Shown piece by piece: positions 8,081 to 16,740 of a stretch of 64,000 nucleotides of DNA. Each line of letters begins with the position of its first letter. The first letter of the stretch is position 1. The translations under genes were made by a program, and so were the position numbers. Under the pieces are notes generated by a model. It had not been told where the DNA came from. It saw only the letters and a program-made list of their open reading frames with translations, and did not search any database. The stretch is from CAYXDO01 sp964463485 (GTDB lineage: Bacteria > Myxococcota > Kuafuiibacteriia > Kuafuiibacteriales > Kuafuiibacteriaceae): contig CAYXDO010000007.1 of NCBI GenBank assembly GCA_964463485.1, positions 1 through 64,000 of the forward strand, written 5' to 3'.

Positions 8081-8941
8081 GTGCATCGGGTCGTGCCCCC
8101 GACTTTTTTGAAACTTTCTCTTCGTCTGAGGGCTCGCATCGAGACGCTCACTGGTTCGCCGATGCCATCGACTCACCCGGATCCGAGGCGCATAGAGAGC
8201 TCCCGCGGCTTTTACTACCTGAAGCGTTATCCGTCCAAACGCAAACTTCGCCAAGAGACGCGATTCCTCGACCGCGTTCAGCCGCACCTGCAAGGACTCG
8301 TCCCGGAGGTCCTCCTGAGCGACGAACACGAGCTCGCGGTACTCATGACGGGCCTGGCTGGCGACCCGTTTTCTCGCCTCGACCTTCCGCGAGATCGAGA
8401 AGTCGCACTCTTCCACTCGGCTGGCTGGTTCCTCTCCCAGCTCCACGCAATCGACGTCGTCGACGACGACGAGCTCACGATCGCGGAAGGGCTGCGGATG
8501 CGCGCCGCGGCCCTCGCCCATGCGGTCGGGGCAGAGACTAGGTCACTCGCGAGCTTCGCGCTCGAGCAACTTTCGAAGCTCGATCTCTCCTCGGAGCTCC
8601 GGGTGCCCTGCCACCGCGACTTCGATCCTCGGAATTGGCTGGTGGACGGATCGATGATTCGAGTCGTCGACTTCGAGCACGCTCGCCTCGACGCTCGGGT
8701 CGCCGACGTCACCCGGCTGTGGACCCTGGTGTTTCCGGGACGCGACGAGCTGGAGGCAGCGTTTTTCGCTGGTTATGGGAGGCGCTTTCCGTCGGGGAGC
8801 CTTCTGGCCATGGCCGCCTTGGACGCTGCGGCGACCCTCTCGTGGGCGACCCGGCACGGCGACCCTGAGTTCTTGGCTCGAGGTCGGAGAATGGCCAAGC
8901 GGGTCGAAGAGTGTGCTCCACCTTTTCGGGCGATCTGCTAA
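8081..8941 (+). CDS. APH-fold small-molecule kinase
   Basis: A predicted cytoplasmic kinase of the aminoglycoside/choline phosphotransferase fold, 286 residues from the GTG at 8081. Motifs are GFYYLKRYPSK with the N-lobe Lys, PCHRDFDPRNWLVDG as the catalytic loop (Asp, and metal-binding Asn), and VVDFEHA in place of the usual DxD metal motif. The N-lobe beta strands appear to start around LRARIETLTGS, which favours GTG 8081 or 8093 over the ATG at 8162. The substrate cannot be told; the nearest context is a phosphoesterase gene 9 bases downstream, likely in the same transcript. There is no sign that this is a resistance gene. Confidence 0.82.
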   Translation: MHRVVPPTFLKLSLRLRARIETLTGSPMPSTHPDPRRIESSRGFYYLKRYPSKRKLRQETRFLDRVQPHLQGLVPEVLLSDEHELAVLMTGLAGDPFSRLDLPRDREVALFHSAGWFLSQLHAIDVVDDDELTIAEGLRMRAAALAHAVGAETRSLASFALEQLSKLDLSSELRVPCHRDFDPRNWLVDGSMIRVVDFEHARLDARVADVTRLWTLVFPGRDELEAAFFAGYGRRFPSGSLLAMAALDAAATLSWATRHGDPEFLARGRRMAKRVEECAPPFRAIC

Positions 8942-8950
8942 ACTCACGAC

Positions 8951-9628
8951 GTGACCCGGGTGCGGCTCGTATTCGTCGCGGATACCCACCTTGCCCACGA
9001 GGAGCGAAGATTTCTCGTGCCTCAGGGAGACGTGTTCGTTCATGCGGGAGACCTTTGTAGCTATGGCCGTCTCTACGAGCTCGAGCGCGCGGTTCGGTGG
9101 ATTCGAGATCTCGATTTTCGGCACAAGATCGTGGTCGCGGGCAATCACGACTGGCCCTTTGCTCGCGAAGCAGAGGCCGCGCGGGCGCTGGTCAGCGAGG
9201 TTGCGACATACCTGGAGGATTCGGGCGTCACCCTAGAGGGCGTGAAATTCTGGGGCAGCCCCTGGCAACCGGCCTTCGGGGGCTGGGCCTTCAATCTCCC
9301 TCGGGGTCGAGCTCTGGCCGAAAAATGGGAGATGATTCCGGTGGACACCGATGTACTCATTACTCATGGTCCCCCGCGAGGCTTCGGGGATCGTACGTTT
9401 CGCGGCAAAAAAGAGGGTTGCGACGAGCTCCTCCGCTGTCTCGAGAAGGTCCATCCGCCGATCCACGTTTTTGGCCACATCCACGAAGACGGGGGTTTGT
9501 GGAATCATCAAGGCACCACGGTTGCAAACGTCACCACGTGGGACTGCGAGCGTGGCGCGACGGCGCTCGATTTCGACGTGGAGTCGAGGCGAGTGATTCC
9601 GGTGATCGTGCCCCCGCGGCGAGGGTGA
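8951..9628 (+). CDS. MPPED-type metallophosphoesterase
   Basis: A 225-residue calcineurin-like phosphoesterase close to the animal MPPED1/MPPED2 and bacterial UPF0046 group. Metal-ligand motifs are in order: VADTHL (D11, H13), HAGDLC (GD), AGNHDW (GNHD), LITHGPP and FGHIHEDGG. The middle segment GSPWQPAFGGWAFNLPRG is characteristic of the MPPED branch. Known members hydrolyse cyclic nucleotides or phosphodiesters in vitro with two divalent metals; the physiological substrate is uncertain. No signal peptide. The start is GTG at 8951, 9 bases after the kinase gene, suggesting co-transcription. Confidence 0.88.
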   Translation: MTRVRLVFVADTHLAHEERRFLVPQGDVFVHAGDLCSYGRLYELERAVRWIRDLDFRHKIVVAGNHDWPFAREAEAARALVSEVATYLEDSGVTLEGVKFWGSPWQPAFGGWAFNLPRGRALAEKWEMIPVDTDVLITHGPPRGFGDRTFRGKKEGCDELLRCLEKVHPPIHVFGHIHEDGGLWNHQGTTVANVTTWDCERGATALDFDVESRRVIPVIVPPRRG

Positions 9629-9666
9629 GTCGAGATGGGACATGTCGACGATCATCGCTCGGCGCT

Positions 9667-9775
9667 GGGCAAACCACAGAGGACACAGAGCAGGAACGCA
9701 GAGAACCCAGAGGATTTTTGGAGAAGTGCCCTCCGTGTTCCTTCTCCGTGCTCTCCGTTGTTCATGCGGAGGTTG
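9667..9775. repeat. purine-rich imperfect hairpin element, copy 1
   Basis: The left half is rich in CACAGAG/GCAGAG words (for example ACCACAGAGGACACAGAG); the right half carries their complements (CTCCGTGTTCC, CTCCGTGCTCTCCG). It lies in the gap between the phosphoesterase and the next gene, and a related element is at 39670-39805. It looks like a mobile or structure-forming intergenic element. No gene is seen in 9629-9897. Confidence 0.6.
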
Positions 9776-9897
9776 AACTGAATCGCCGCAGGAGGGTCGT
9801 GCACCCATCCCTGACCCCAAAGACCCAAACGGCGTCTACGTGGCCGCAGGTGTTACCGGGCTGGCGCAGGCGACTGTCGTGCGGGTAGACTCTTTGC

Positions 9898-10293
9898 GTG
9901 GATGTTCGCGAGGCAGAGCGAGCGCTCGAAGGCGTGCCGCTCGTGGCGGTGATCGAGGGAAAGATTCCAGACGTGCGCAGGATTCTCGATCGCTGCGTAC
10001 AGGCGGGTGTGCCGGCGATGCTCGGGAGCGATCCGTGCTGCGGCGGCGGATGTGGACCCAAGGCGAAGCTCATGGTGCGTCACGAAGACGCGAATCGCGT
10101 GGCGGCGTTGCTGCAACGGGATTGGCTAGAGGCCGCGGCACGCGAGGGGACCCTTGGCTCCAAAGGGATCGAACGGTTGATTTCGGCGCACTCGGCAGCT
10201 CCGGACGTGGACCCTCCTTGCCCCGCTTGTGGTCACGAAGGAGCGCTGACTCTCGCCGGCGCTTGCGCCGACTGCGGCCTCCAGCTCGCCTGA
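9898..10293 (+). CDS. small protein with Cys-rich loop and C-terminal zinc ribbon
   Basis: A 131-residue protein beginning with GTG at 9898. Residues 13-75 resemble the small ferredoxin-like DUF2007 type (VPLVAVIEGKIPDVRRIL, ending near RVAALLQRDW) and carry a CCGGGCG cluster. The C-terminus has two Cys pairs, CPACG and CADCG, as in a zinc ribbon. It probably binds metal; no enzymatic motif is visible. The next gene starts 7 bases downstream, so the two are likely co-transcribed. The function is unknown and the DUF2007 link is only a resemblance. Confidence 0.7.
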   Translation: MDVREAERALEGVPLVAVIEGKIPDVRRILDRCVQAGVPAMLGSDPCCGGGCGPKAKLMVRHEDANRVAALLQRDWLEAAAREGTLGSKGIERLISAHSAAPDVDPPCPACGHEGALTLAGACADCGLQLA

Positions 10294-10300
10294 GTGGCGG

Positions 10301-11392
10301 GTGGCAGAGTTGCCTTTGGTTGGAGCGCGCGACAGAGTCTCTTCCGTGGACGAAGGTCGGGAGCGGATCGACTCGCTCTCTGCGTTCACGCGTATCCTGC
10401 AGGCTACGTCCGCTTGGACCGTCGACTCTCTCCTGGATGATCCGCGACTCGACCAACTCATCACTCGTTTGGCCGTCGACGACCGCGAGCTTGCACTCCT
10501 CATGCAGGCGCGCTCGGCGCTGCTTTGGTCTGGGGCTCTCGAGCTCGCACCGCGACGCGAGGTCGTGGATTGGCGCTCCGGTCTCGAGAAAATCCTCGCG
10601 TTCGACCCTCCGCGACTGGAGGTCGCCGCCTCCGCGTCCGAGTGGGCCCGTGTGCCGAGTGAGCGGATCCTCGCGACGAGCCCAAAGAGGAGTCACGACG
10701 ACGCGGTCCTGTACCCGCAGACGCCGAGCCCTCTGGTGTTGCTCGACCGCGACGACGAGTATGTGAGCGTTCGATCCGGCATACTGAATTTCGGCCATCA
10801 GGGCGCGAGCTTCGTGAGACTGTCTTCGCCTCCGACTCAGGAGCAAACGAACGCGTGGTGCCAGGAGATTCTCTCGAGCGACGAGCCGAATCCTTGGAGC
10901 TCCGAGCGGATTTATCCCCACCTGGATTGGGCCTGGACCGAGCACCCTATTCAGCGTGAGGGGGCCGCTCTGCTCTGGACCAAGCTCGACCTCGAGCTCG
11001 GGTTGGTCTGGCTCGGACTTCGGTGTGCTGCTCAGCGGGGCGACGGCGTGAGACTCCACGACGGCCGAATTCTCCTTTCGATCGGAAACGGAGTCGTCGT
11101 CGTGCTCCATCTGAGGGAGGCCCCGGGAGCAGGTGAGTCTGTCCGGGCGGCGATTGTTCATCGCGGGCCGCCGGAGGGTTACGAGGACCGGTGGAGAGAC
11201 CAGTGGATGCCTCGGATGACCGAGAGCTCGGAGGTCCATATGTTGCGCGACCTCATCTTTCTCGCGTCGGAGATGGTCCTCCGAATCGAAGTCATCCACT
11301 CCACCTTCTTGTCACATTTGCAGTCCGAGCAAATGGCCAGGTGTGGGTTCGGGCCGTCGGTCATTGGTGAATCGGGCACGGGCACGTCATGA
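10301..11392 (+). CDS. hypothetical protein
   Basis: A 363-residue soluble protein starting with GTG at 10301, 7 bases after the zinc-ribbon gene. I do not recognise a family. It is rich in Trp and Leu; residues 1-110 look mostly helical, and later parts alternate hydrophobic strands (FGHQGASFVRL, GLVWLGLRC, RILLSIGNGVVVVLHL). The C-terminal 30 residues contain one CGFG and no metal motif. No signal peptide or membrane segment is apparent. The frame ends just before the repeat array at 11413. The opposite strand is also open (10070-11299) but reads like a shadow of this gene. Confidence 0.6.
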   Translation: MAELPLVGARDRVSSVDEGRERIDSLSAFTRILQATSAWTVDSLLDDPRLDQLITRLAVDDRELALLMQARSALLWSGALELAPRREVVDWRSGLEKILAFDPPRLEVAASASEWARVPSERILATSPKRSHDDAVLYPQTPSPLVLLDRDDEYVSVRSGILNFGHQGASFVRLSSPPTQEQTNAWCQEILSSDEPNPWSSERIYPHLDWAWTEHPIQREGAALLWTKLDLELGLVWLGLRCAAQRGDGVRLHDGRILLSIGNGVVVVLHLREAPGAGESVRAAIVHRGPPEGYEDRWRDQWMPRMTESSEVHMLRDLIFLASEMVLRIEVIHSTFLSHLQSEQMARCGFGPSVIGESGTGTS

Positions 11393-11412
11393 GTTTCGGA
11401 GCCTTTTTCAGC

Positions 11413-11775
11413 CGCTGGCAAGATGTCTGCGCTCCCAGGGCCGATGTCTAGGTCCGCGAAGCTTCGGCGCAGGCAAGATGCCTGCGCTCCCAGGGCCAAT
11501 GTCCTGGNNNNNNNNNNNNNNNNNNNNNNNNNNNNNNNNNNNNNNNNNNNNNNNNNNNNNNNNNNNNNNNNNNNNNNNNNNNNNNNNNNNNNNNNNNNNN
11601 NNNNNNNTCCGCGAAGCTTCGGCGCAGGCCGATGTCCTGGTCCGCGAAGCTTCGGCGCAGGCCGATGTCCTGGTCCGCGAAGCTTCGGCGCAGGCAAGAT
11701 GCCTGCGCTCCCAGGGCCGGTGTCCTGGTCCGCGAAGCTTCGGCGCGGGCCGATGTCTTGGTGGGCGAAACTTAG
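11413..11775. repeat. dispersed repeat family, cluster A (33-bp units)
   Basis: The unit TCCGCGAAGCTTCGGCGCAG plus 13 further bases occurs at 11608-11640, 11641-11673, 11674 (expanded) and 11729-11761, with more before the N gap. Expanded units carry the insert AAGATGCCTGCGCTCCCAGG, which with the flanking GCAGGC forms a GCAGGC-AAGAT-GCCTGC hairpin. Units abut with no unique spacers. The cluster lies between convergent genes. Related clusters are at 16741-16900 and 31675-31880. Confidence 0.85.
11508..11607. other. assembly gap of 100 N
   Basis: Exactly 100 unknown bases inside repeat cluster A, the usual mark of a scaffold join of unknown size. The true number of repeat units is therefore unknown. 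Confidence 1.
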
Positions 11776-11790
11776 GGCGCAGGGTCGGGG

Positions 11791-13089
11791 TCAGCTCCCT
11801 TCGGGCTTCGACTTCAACGAGAGCGTGCTGATTCGGAACCCGAGCGGATCTGACTTCGCCTTTCCATCCTTGTTGCAGGATTCGAGGACGAACCCATACG
11901 GGGTCCCGGAGTTTCCGGCTCCGTCGCGGTAGGTCACCACGAACGGATCTCCGTCGGTTGCCTTGGTGAACAGCACGGAGGCTCGTCGCTGTTCGTCGCT
12001 GATCGCCTGACCGTGAGGCTCGGGGAGGCTGAGGTTCTTCACCTCGCCCGTGCGGCTGTTTTGGACCGAGATCTGGGCTCCTGGCGGGAGCGCCTTGTCG
12101 AAGACCACCTGAGTGACTCGGTCGCCCGTCTTGGCGAACTCGAGCTGCTGAGCATTGAACGTCCCGCCCGTCTTGCCTGCGAAGGTCGTCTCGAGCTTCT
12201 CGAACAGGCCGGAGTCTTCGGCCAGGGCTTTGGCCGCGTCGCGGGCGGGCTGGGGCCAGTTCGTCTGTCCAGAGAGTTGAACGAGGTAGTCCTTGGTCAC
12301 GTTGATCCAGCCGAATTGCTGCATACACGCGTCGACGAACGCGGACAGCTTGGCCACCTGCTCCTTCGAGAACACGGTCGTCGAGGCGGCCACGTTGTCT
12401 CTGATCAGTTTGGGTGCGGTGACGTCCCTCGTCGCCTTGCCGAGCACGCGCTCGAGCTTCCCCTGTTCAGCGGCCCCAGGCAGACCGGTGACGCCGGTGT
12501 TGATGTCGATGTTGGCTCCTCGGACGTTTTGGAAGCCGCCGCTGGCGACGGGTTCGTTGATGTTCTGATTTGCCCAGCCGGTCGGGTCCAGGCGAACGTA
12601 GATGCCGTCCGAGACGTTGCCCTGGGCGTCGGCCTGTCGAAGCACGAGCTCCTCGCCGGCGACGACACCCTTCTCCTTCATCTGCTCCGCGTTGAGTGCG
12701 ATGGTCGCGCGGCGGTTGGCGACGTCGTAGCCGACTACGGGGAGCTCGAACACGGCGTCTTTTTTCGCAAAGCTCGCGGCCGCGTCGTCGCCGAGGCTGA
12801 TGAATTGGATCCGGAACTTGCCGTCCTTGGGGGCCTCGATGTTGCCGAGCTCGATCAGGACCGGATCACGCCCGGGTCGTGGACCTGGGGTCGGCGCCGG
12901 GTTTGGGACGATCACCGAACCGTCGTTGGCCAGCTCGAAGGCCCAGGCCCTCACGAGCTGAGGGGTCGCCGGCTTGGTCGCGTCCGAGGATTTGCACGCC
13001 TCGACCACGCCCCCTTGCGGTGGCTTCTGCTCCTCGGTGCCGTATGCCTTCTGGATGCCAATGGAAGCTTGTTTGCCGATCGTCGTCAT
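11791..13089 (-). CDS. hypothetical protein (432 aa)
   Basis: A 432-residue protein starting with ATG at 13089, with no signal peptide. I do not recognise the family. It has a proline-rich hinge (PNPAPTPGPRPGRD, about residues 62-75) followed by beta-rich stretches, a central region naming few hydrophobic cores, a helical part around AAKALAEDSGLFEKL, and a C-terminal beta domain with DGDPFVVTYRDGAGN. Composition (Ala, Gly, Asn, Gln rich, one or two Cys) suits an exported or surface protein even though no classical signal is seen. It lies alone on the minus strand upstream of repeat cluster A and downstream of the ECF operon on the same strand. No function is proposed. Confidence 0.7.
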   Translation of the reverse strand: MTTIGKQASIGIQKAYGTEEQKPPQGGVVEACKSSDATKPATPQLVRAWAFELANDGSVIVPNPAPTPGPRPGRDPVLIELGNIEAPKDGKFRIQFISLGDDAAASFAKKDAVFELPVVGYDVANRRATIALNAEQMKEKGVVAGEELVLRQADAQGNVSDGIYVRLDPTGWANQNINEPVASGGFQNVRGANIDINTGVTGLPGAAEQGKLERVLGKATRDVTAPKLIRDNVAASTTVFSKEQVAKLSAFVDACMQQFGWINVTKDYLVQLSGQTNWPQPARDAAKALAEDSGLFEKLETTFAGKTGGTFNAQQLEFAKTGDRVTQVVFDKALPPGAQISVQNSRTGEVKNLSLPEPHGQAISDEQRRASVLFTKATDGDPFVVTYRDGAGNSGTPYGFVLESCNKDGKAKSDPLGFRISTLSLKSKPEGS

Positions 13090-13142
13090 GCGCGACGTCT
13101 GCCAAACGCGGCCTTTAAAGGCAAGTGACGGCGACGCAGCGG

Positions 13143-13850
13143 CTACTGCTCGTGCGGCCCTGCTGCGCGATGAGTCTTCGCTTCGCCGGTCGAGCCGCTG
13201 ATTCGAGACTCACAGCGGTCCAGTACGGCTTCGAGCGACTTCTTCATCAGCTCGAGCTCGTTCTTTCCAGACAGCTCCGGCTCACACACGGTCCGTACGG
13301 TCTCGATCGCCTCTCCGCGCAGGCCTCGAGCGACGAGGGAGCGACTCAGGAGCACCTGCGCTCGCGGGTCGGACGAGCCGAGGTCCTCGAGCATCCTCCT
13401 CGCGCTCTGGGCATCACCTTTGAAGAGCGCAGCTGCAGCCGCGTCGATCACGTCGAGCTCACCTTCCGAGATACTCATCGTGCTCGTCGTGATTTCTTCG
13501 TAGAAAGGAGGTTCGAACGGAGACCTCTCTGCCGTGATCCCTTCTCTCGACGGAGCGGGTTCGACGATGACGGTCTTTCGAACGGGCTTTGGCTCAGGCT
13601 CGGGCGTCACGGCCGGGGCTCTCGGGCTCAAGGTCGCAGCCGCGACGCCGGCGATCCCGAGGGCTGCGAGCGTCGAGTATACGAACGCTCTCGTCGATCG
13701 ACGCGCGGGTCTGGTGAGTCTGGCTCTGATCAAGGCCGGCTCGTCGACCGATGGCTCGGCCTCGACGGCTCGACGGACGAGCTCGGTCGCGCGTGTTCCC
13801 AACTCACCCTCGGGCGGCGCGTCGATCCAACGTTTGGTTTGGTTCGTCAT
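13143..13850 (-). CDS. putative anti-sigma factor, single-pass membrane protein
   Basis: A 235-residue protein whose ATG at 13850 overlaps the stop of the sigma gene (ATGA), indicating translational coupling. The N-terminal 55 residues are cytoplasmic and start MTNQTKRWIDAPPEGEL. One transmembrane helix lies at about 56-76 (FVYSTLAALGIAGVAAATL). It is followed by a Pro/Glu/Lys-rich linker and a helical C-terminal domain (about 125-220) with TPR-like spacing. The position and layout fit an anti-sigma factor or a co-regulated sensor for the ECF sigma factor. No HxxxCxxC zinc motif is visible, so it is not of the ZAS type. Confidence 0.75.
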   Translation of the reverse strand: MTNQTKRWIDAPPEGELGTRATELVRRAVEAEPSVDEPALIRARLTRPARRSTRAFVYSTLAALGIAGVAAATLSPRAPAVTPEPEPKPVRKTVIVEPAPSREGITAERSPFEPPFYEEITTSTMSISEGELDVIDAAAAALFKGDAQSARRMLEDLGSSDPRAQVLLSRSLVARGLRGEAIETVRTVCEPELSGKNELELMKKSLEAVLDRCESRISGSTGEAKTHRAAGPHEQ

Positions 13851-14419
13851 GGTCGTGCCTCGCGCCGCTCGAGCTTTTCGAGCTTTGCCAAGAACTCTTT
13901 TCTCGCTCGGCTGAGTCGAACCCACACCAAGTCTTCGCTGACGCCGAGCCGCCGCGCGATCTCCGATCCGGCAACGCCTTCGAGCTCGAACAGCACGAAG
14001 ACCTCTCGGTGCGCCTCCTTCAGCTGCTCGAGCACCCGATACACTCGGCGACGCGCCTCGATTTTCTCGAGCTCTTCGTGTGGTGTCTCCGGGGGTGATT
14101 CCTCGTCGCGAAAAAGAGACTCCTTGAAGAAGGAGTAAAAGGCGGACTTTCTTCGATGGGCCCGCACCACGTGGGCGGTGATTCGGTAGAGCCACGTGGT
14201 CAACGCCGCTTGGTGACGAAGCTCGCCGAGGCGTCGCTCCACCACCAAGAATACGTCTTGCACGACGTCCGACGGCTCGACGCGCGGGCCGCCGAGCAGC
14301 GCGGCCCATCGGGCGACCTGGCGAGCATGCTGTCGAAAGACCGCGTCGAGATCGAGCGGCGCGGCGGTCGCCCCCAACCGAGCCATGGACAACGACCGGG
14401 GTGCGAGCCGCTCGTTCAC
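13847..14419 (-). CDS. ECF-type RNA polymerase sigma factor
   Basis: A 190-residue sigma-70 family factor with regions 2 and 4 only. Region 2 runs from LDLDAVFRQHARQVARWAA through DVVQDVFLVVERRL to LTTWLYRITAHVVRAHRRK. Region 4 is RVYRVLEQLKEAHREVFVLFELEGVAGSEIARRLGVSEDLVWVRLSRARKEF, with a clear helix-turn-helix. It would direct RNA polymerase to stress or envelope promoters under control of the coupled membrane protein. The start is GTG at 14419; ATG at 14386 is an alternative. It is divergent from pilP, with 81 bases between. Confidence 0.92.
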   Translation of the reverse strand: MNERLAPRSLSMARLGATAAPLDLDAVFRQHARQVARWAALLGGPRVEPSDVVQDVFLVVERRLGELRHQAALTTWLYRITAHVVRAHRRKSAFYSFFKESLFRDEESPPETPHEELEKIEARRRVYRVLEQLKEAHREVFVLFELEGVAGSEIARRLGVSEDLVWVRLSRARKEFLAKLEKLERREARP

Positions 14420-14500
14420 GGGATCTAGTGTCGCCGCGGTGGGGCGATCTTACAGAAATCTTCGATGTCAGGTGCGTCTCGGCTTTCGACACCAGCACGT

Positions 14501-14992
14501 ATGAATTCCAAAACGAACGCCGCCCTCCTGATCGGCACCGCCCTCCTGCTCACTCGCTGCGACGAGCCACCCGCGCCGGCCCTTCCGCCGCCGGAGCCCG
14601 AGCTCGAGGCGCCCAGCTTCGAAGAGTACCCGACCGAGGACCCGCTCGAGGTGCGCGTGTACGAGCCCATCGGCAAGCGCGACCCGTTCCGGTCGATCTT
14701 CGAGACAGTCCGGACCGAACCGGAGAACGTCGCTGTGCTCCAGCGCTTCGAGCTCGACCAGCTCCGGCTGACCGCCGTCGTGTCCGGAATCGCCCAGCCC
14801 TACGCGATGGTCGAAGACCCGGACGGACTCGGGCACACGGTCACTCGAGGCGTACTCATCGGAAAGAACTGGGGACGAGTTCAATCCATCTACGAGAGCT
14901 GCGTGACCGTCAAAGAAGAGTATCGGGACTACACCGGCCGAAAGGTCGAGAACAAGGTGGAGCTGTGCCTGCCCGAGCCCGTCGTCAACTGA
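14501..14992 (+). CDS. pilP: PilP-like pilus assembly lipoprotein
   Basis: A 163-residue predicted lipoprotein. The ATG at 14501 gives MNSKTNAALLIGTALLLTRC, with the lipidated Cys at 20. A Pro/Glu-rich linker is followed by the PilP domain: GKRDPFRSI, LQRFELDQLRLTAVVSG, AMVEDPDGLGHTVTRGVLIG and WGRVQSIYESCVTVKEEY. PilP links the inner-membrane PilMNO platform to the PilQ secretin in type IVa pili. Here it stands alone: no pilM, pilN, pilO or pilQ is present nearby, so it is an orphan copy or a relocated gene. It overlaps the 3' end of the convergent YkgJ-type gene by 8 bases. Confidence 0.88.
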   Translation: MNSKTNAALLIGTALLLTRCDEPPAPALPPPEPELEAPSFEEYPTEDPLEVRVYEPIGKRDPFRSIFETVRTEPENVAVLQRFELDQLRLTAVVSGIAQPYAMVEDPDGLGHTVTRGVLIGKNWGRVQSIYESCVTVKEEYRDYTGRKVENKVELCLPEPVVN

Positions 14993-15305
14993 CTCCGTGG
15001 GCTTCGCGATGTGCCAGGCACTCGCGACTCCCCGGTTCGACTCTTCGGCAGGGGGAAGGGCGGTGATGATAAATCGAGCACGACACGGAACGCCCGATCG
15101 CGCCGAGCAGCGCCAGGCATCGGCCCTCTCGGTCGAGTCGAAGGTGGGGGACCCCAGCTTCGAGCACGACGAGTTTCTTCATGAGGTCGCGTTTCTTCAG
15201 AATCTCATCCGACTGCGCGATCTCCACGTAGGCTGAGTAACCCTCGCGCCGATTTTGGGGGGTGTTGACGCAGCACGCGCCACACCGCTGGCAGTCGAGC
15301 AGCAC
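14985..15305 (-). CDS. YkgJ family Cys-cluster protein
   Basis: A 106-residue protein with CQRCGACC near the N-terminus (residues 5-12) and later SCSIYHHRPSPCRRV and a Cys in RECLAH, the pattern of the YkgJ/CxxCxxCC (UPF0153) family. Members bind zinc or an Fe-S cluster; no reaction is firmly known. Central DREGRCLALL fits the family. The start is GTG at 15305, and the 3' end overlaps pilP by 8 bases on the opposite strand. Length is normal for the family. Confidence 0.85.
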   Translation of the reverse strand: MLLDCQRCGACCVNTPQNRREGYSAYVEIAQSDEILKKRDLMKKLVVLEAGVPHLRLDREGRCLALLGAIGRSVSCSIYHHRPSPCRRVEPGSRECLAHREAHGVS

Positions 15306-15437
15306 GCCGCACGTTCGCCGATGTGCGCTCGATACTCATCGGACGGTTGACCGAGACCCAGAGTCGCGTTCTCATTTTTTCCCCGATCTGGGAGCGAACG
15401 GAATTCCGGTCGTGAGTCGTCGGGTTCGCAAGTCGCA

Positions 15438-16703
15438 ATGGGAAATCGAGCAACACCTCCAAAGCCAGCGCTTCGACTTACGGCGCGCTGGAGAGACACC
15501 ATCATCGACAGCGCGCTCCTCACTGGCCCTCGACCGATCAGGATCGGCGCCTTCGGCGAAGGGGCCGAGCTGCAGGTCGACGTGCCGGAGCTGCTGGCAG
15601 CGCCGCTCGGGTCGTTGGGTGATGAGTCGGCGGAGATCCGAGTCCCGGTTGCCGCCAAGGAGATCGTCGGCATGCCGAAGGTCGCACCCGGAGAGCTCGT
15701 TCGGATGAGTGTGGGAGATCGACTCTCGTTCCAGGTTCGGCAAATCAGCGTGGACCTCCAGATGGAAGCGCCGACGCAGCCCGAGCCGCGTGCTCGCTTC
15801 GCGCTGCCTGACCCCGCCATCGTGCGATCCTTCGGAATCACCGCGCTCCTGCACGTGGCGTTCATTCTCACCACGGGCTTCGCTCGGCCGGTGCCGAGCC
15901 TCGACCCCTCAGCCCTGCTTCGGCGTCCGCCGACCTTCATCGATGTGCTCCTCGCGCCTGCCAAGAAGAAGCCGGTCGCGACAAACTCCCGGCCCGGGGG
16001 ATCCAAGAGTCTGACCAAGCCGGGCAAGGCGCCTGGCCCAAGGGGCCCCACGATCAAACCCATGGGCAGCCGAGACGTAAGGGACGCTGGAATCCTCGGA
16101 ATTCTCAAGAGGGCCAAGGGCGCCACGGGCTCGATCTTCGATCGAGGCTCGATGGCGGGCCTTTCGAGCTCACTCGCGGAAGTCCGCGGCACCGTGCTGG
16201 CGAGTGGCTACGGGGGCCAGGGAATGGGGACCAGAGGAAACAAGTCTGGGGGCGAGGGCTATGGACTTGGGATCGACTTCGGCTCCGGCGGGCCGGGCCG
16301 AGGTGTGGGCTGCAGCGGGCCGGATTGCGGAAATGGCGATCCGATGCTCGGCACGCGGGGCAAAGCCAGAGTGGTCGTTCCGTCCTCGGGCACCCGCATC
16401 CAAGGCCCAGGTCTCGACCGTGAGCACATCGCCTCCGTGATTCGAAAGAATCACCCACGTTTCCGCTTCTGTTACGAGAAGCGGCTCAACGCGAACCCAA
16501 CTCTCGGAGGCAAAGTCTCGATCGAGTTCACGATCGCTCCAAACGGCGCGGTGGCGAACGCTAGCGTTCGGGAGTCGAGCGTAGGCGACGACGAAGTGTC
16601 CGAGTGTGTGGCCAAGGTGATGAGAACTTTGCAGTTCGACCAGCCCAAGGGAGGCGGGGTCGTCATCGTGACCTACCCGTTCGTGTTCACTTCCTCGGGC
16701 TGA
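15438..16703 (+). CDS. AgmX/PglI C-terminal domain protein (TonB-like)
   Basis: A 421-residue inner-membrane protein. The N-terminal ~130 residues are a cytoplasmic domain, ending before a single membrane helix (SFGITALLHVAFILTTGF, about 137-155). A long Gly/Pro/Lys-rich periplasmic spacer follows (about 170-310). The C-terminal domain starts near LDREHIASVIRKNHPRFRFCYEKRL and includes GGKVSIEFTIAPNGAVANASV and ECVAKVMRTLQF, the AgmX/PglI signature of Myxococcota. Such proteins act like TonB energy transducers and have been tied to gliding motility in Myxococcus. Cys pairs (GCSGPDCG) lie in the spacer. The ATG at 15438 has no strong ribosome binding site. No ExbB or ExbD gene is adjacent. Confidence 0.88.
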   Translation: MGNRATPPKPALRLTARWRDTIIDSALLTGPRPIRIGAFGEGAELQVDVPELLAAPLGSLGDESAEIRVPVAAKEIVGMPKVAPGELVRMSVGDRLSFQVRQISVDLQMEAPTQPEPRARFALPDPAIVRSFGITALLHVAFILTTGFARPVPSLDPSALLRRPPTFIDVLLAPAKKKPVATNSRPGGSKSLTKPGKAPGPRGPTIKPMGSRDVRDAGILGILKRAKGATGSIFDRGSMAGLSSSLAEVRGTVLASGYGGQGMGTRGNKSGGEGYGLGIDFGSGGPGRGVGCSGPDCGNGDPMLGTRGKARVVVPSSGTRIQGPGLDREHIASVIRKNHPRFRFCYEKRLNANPTLGGKVSIEFTIAPNGAVANASVRESSVGDDEVSECVAKVMRTLQFDQPKGGGVVIVTYPFVFTSSG

Positions 16704-16740
16704 ATTGCTCGACGAGGCTTCGTGCGCCCGTAGATGGTGT

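Noticed and set aside
8081..8941. Aminoglycoside resistance gene
   Set aside because: The fold is shared by many metabolic kinases, and the metal motif and context give no support for a resistance role.
10070..11299. Long minus-strand open frame (409 codons) opposite the 363-residue gene
   Set aside because: Very rich in Arg, Pro and Ser with no family features, as expected for the complement of a high-GC gene; the plus-strand frame has better composition and spacing to its upstream neighbour.
11608..11761. CRISPR array
   Set aside because: The 33-bp repeats abut directly with no unique spacers, the same core occurs in two other gene gaps, and no cas gene is present.
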